Origin: Methanothrix sp.
GTDB lineage: Archaea; Halobacteriota; Methanosarcinia; Methanotrichales; Methanotrichaceae
Assembly (NCBI GenBank): GCA_028682845.1
Contig: JAJRAT010000178.1
Location: forward strand, 1 to 6,165
Direction of reading: 5' to 3'
DNA length: 6,165 bases
The translations under genes and the position numbers were made by a program. How positions within the stretch are numbered: the stretch's first letter is position 1; each line of letters starts with the position of its first letter. This document shows, piece by piece, positions 6,129 through 6,165 of the stretch. Under the pieces are notes generated by a model. It was not told the origin of the DNA. It did no database searches and saw nothing but the letters and a program-made list of their open reading frames with translations.

Positions 6129-6165
6129 CTTAGGAAATCAGGGTAAGAGACTGGATTATGAATCA

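Noticed and set aside
1..6165. tRNA, rRNA, CRISPR array, insertion sequence or integrase site
   Set aside because: No regularly spaced repeats, no terminal inverted repeats, no transposase motifs and no tRNA-like fold were seen.

Overview
This window looks like a piece of an archaeal, probably methanogen, chromosome. The main evidence is a full-length archaeal Cdc48/VCP-type double AAA+ ATPase whose domain layout and aromatic D1 pore loop are archaeal. Its Shine-Dalgarno start, oligo-T ends of transcripts and TATA-like upstream elements agree with that. A Methanosarcinales/Methanotrichales (Methanothrix-like) source is my best guess from the look of the proteins; it is an inference, not something proven here.

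Layout. Bases 25-2196 (+) encode the Cdc48-type unfoldase, ending in a GC stem-loop plus T tract. The rest is on the minus strand and faces the ATPase gene. It holds four genes without a recognised family: 6025-5609 (138 aa), 5226-4561 (221 aa), 4516-3557 (319 aa) and 3230-2265 (321 aa, TTG start). Each begins with a clear Sec-type signal peptide. The 221- and 319-aa genes are 44 nt apart and probably form an operon. The 138-aa and 319-aa genes are followed by T-rich terminators. The 321-aa gene has its own TATA-like element and a strong Shine-Dalgarno.

The four minus-strand genes read as an exported or cell-surface protein island. The 138-aa protein is Ala/aromatic-rich with an alternating pattern. 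The 319-aa protein is Ser-rich and has no cysteine after its signal peptide. The 221-aa protein has three cysteines. The 321-aa protein has five N-glycosylation sequons and a CC...CxC cysteine cluster at its C-terminus. Two of the genes (138 aa and 221 aa) share an identical 16-nt element immediately before the start codon, which suggests common translational control or descent from a duplicated leader. None has an enzymatic motif I can see, so a structural or envelope role is inferred from export and composition only.

Composition changes sharply at about 2200. Sampled lines of the ATPase gene are about 62-72% GC and sampled lines of the minus-strand genes about 43%, so the two halves probably have different histories or different codon selection. 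No RNA genes, CRISPR arrays, insertion sequences or integrases were found. There is no evidence that the ATPase acts with the secreted proteins: it is cytosolic, transcribed convergently and separately terminated.
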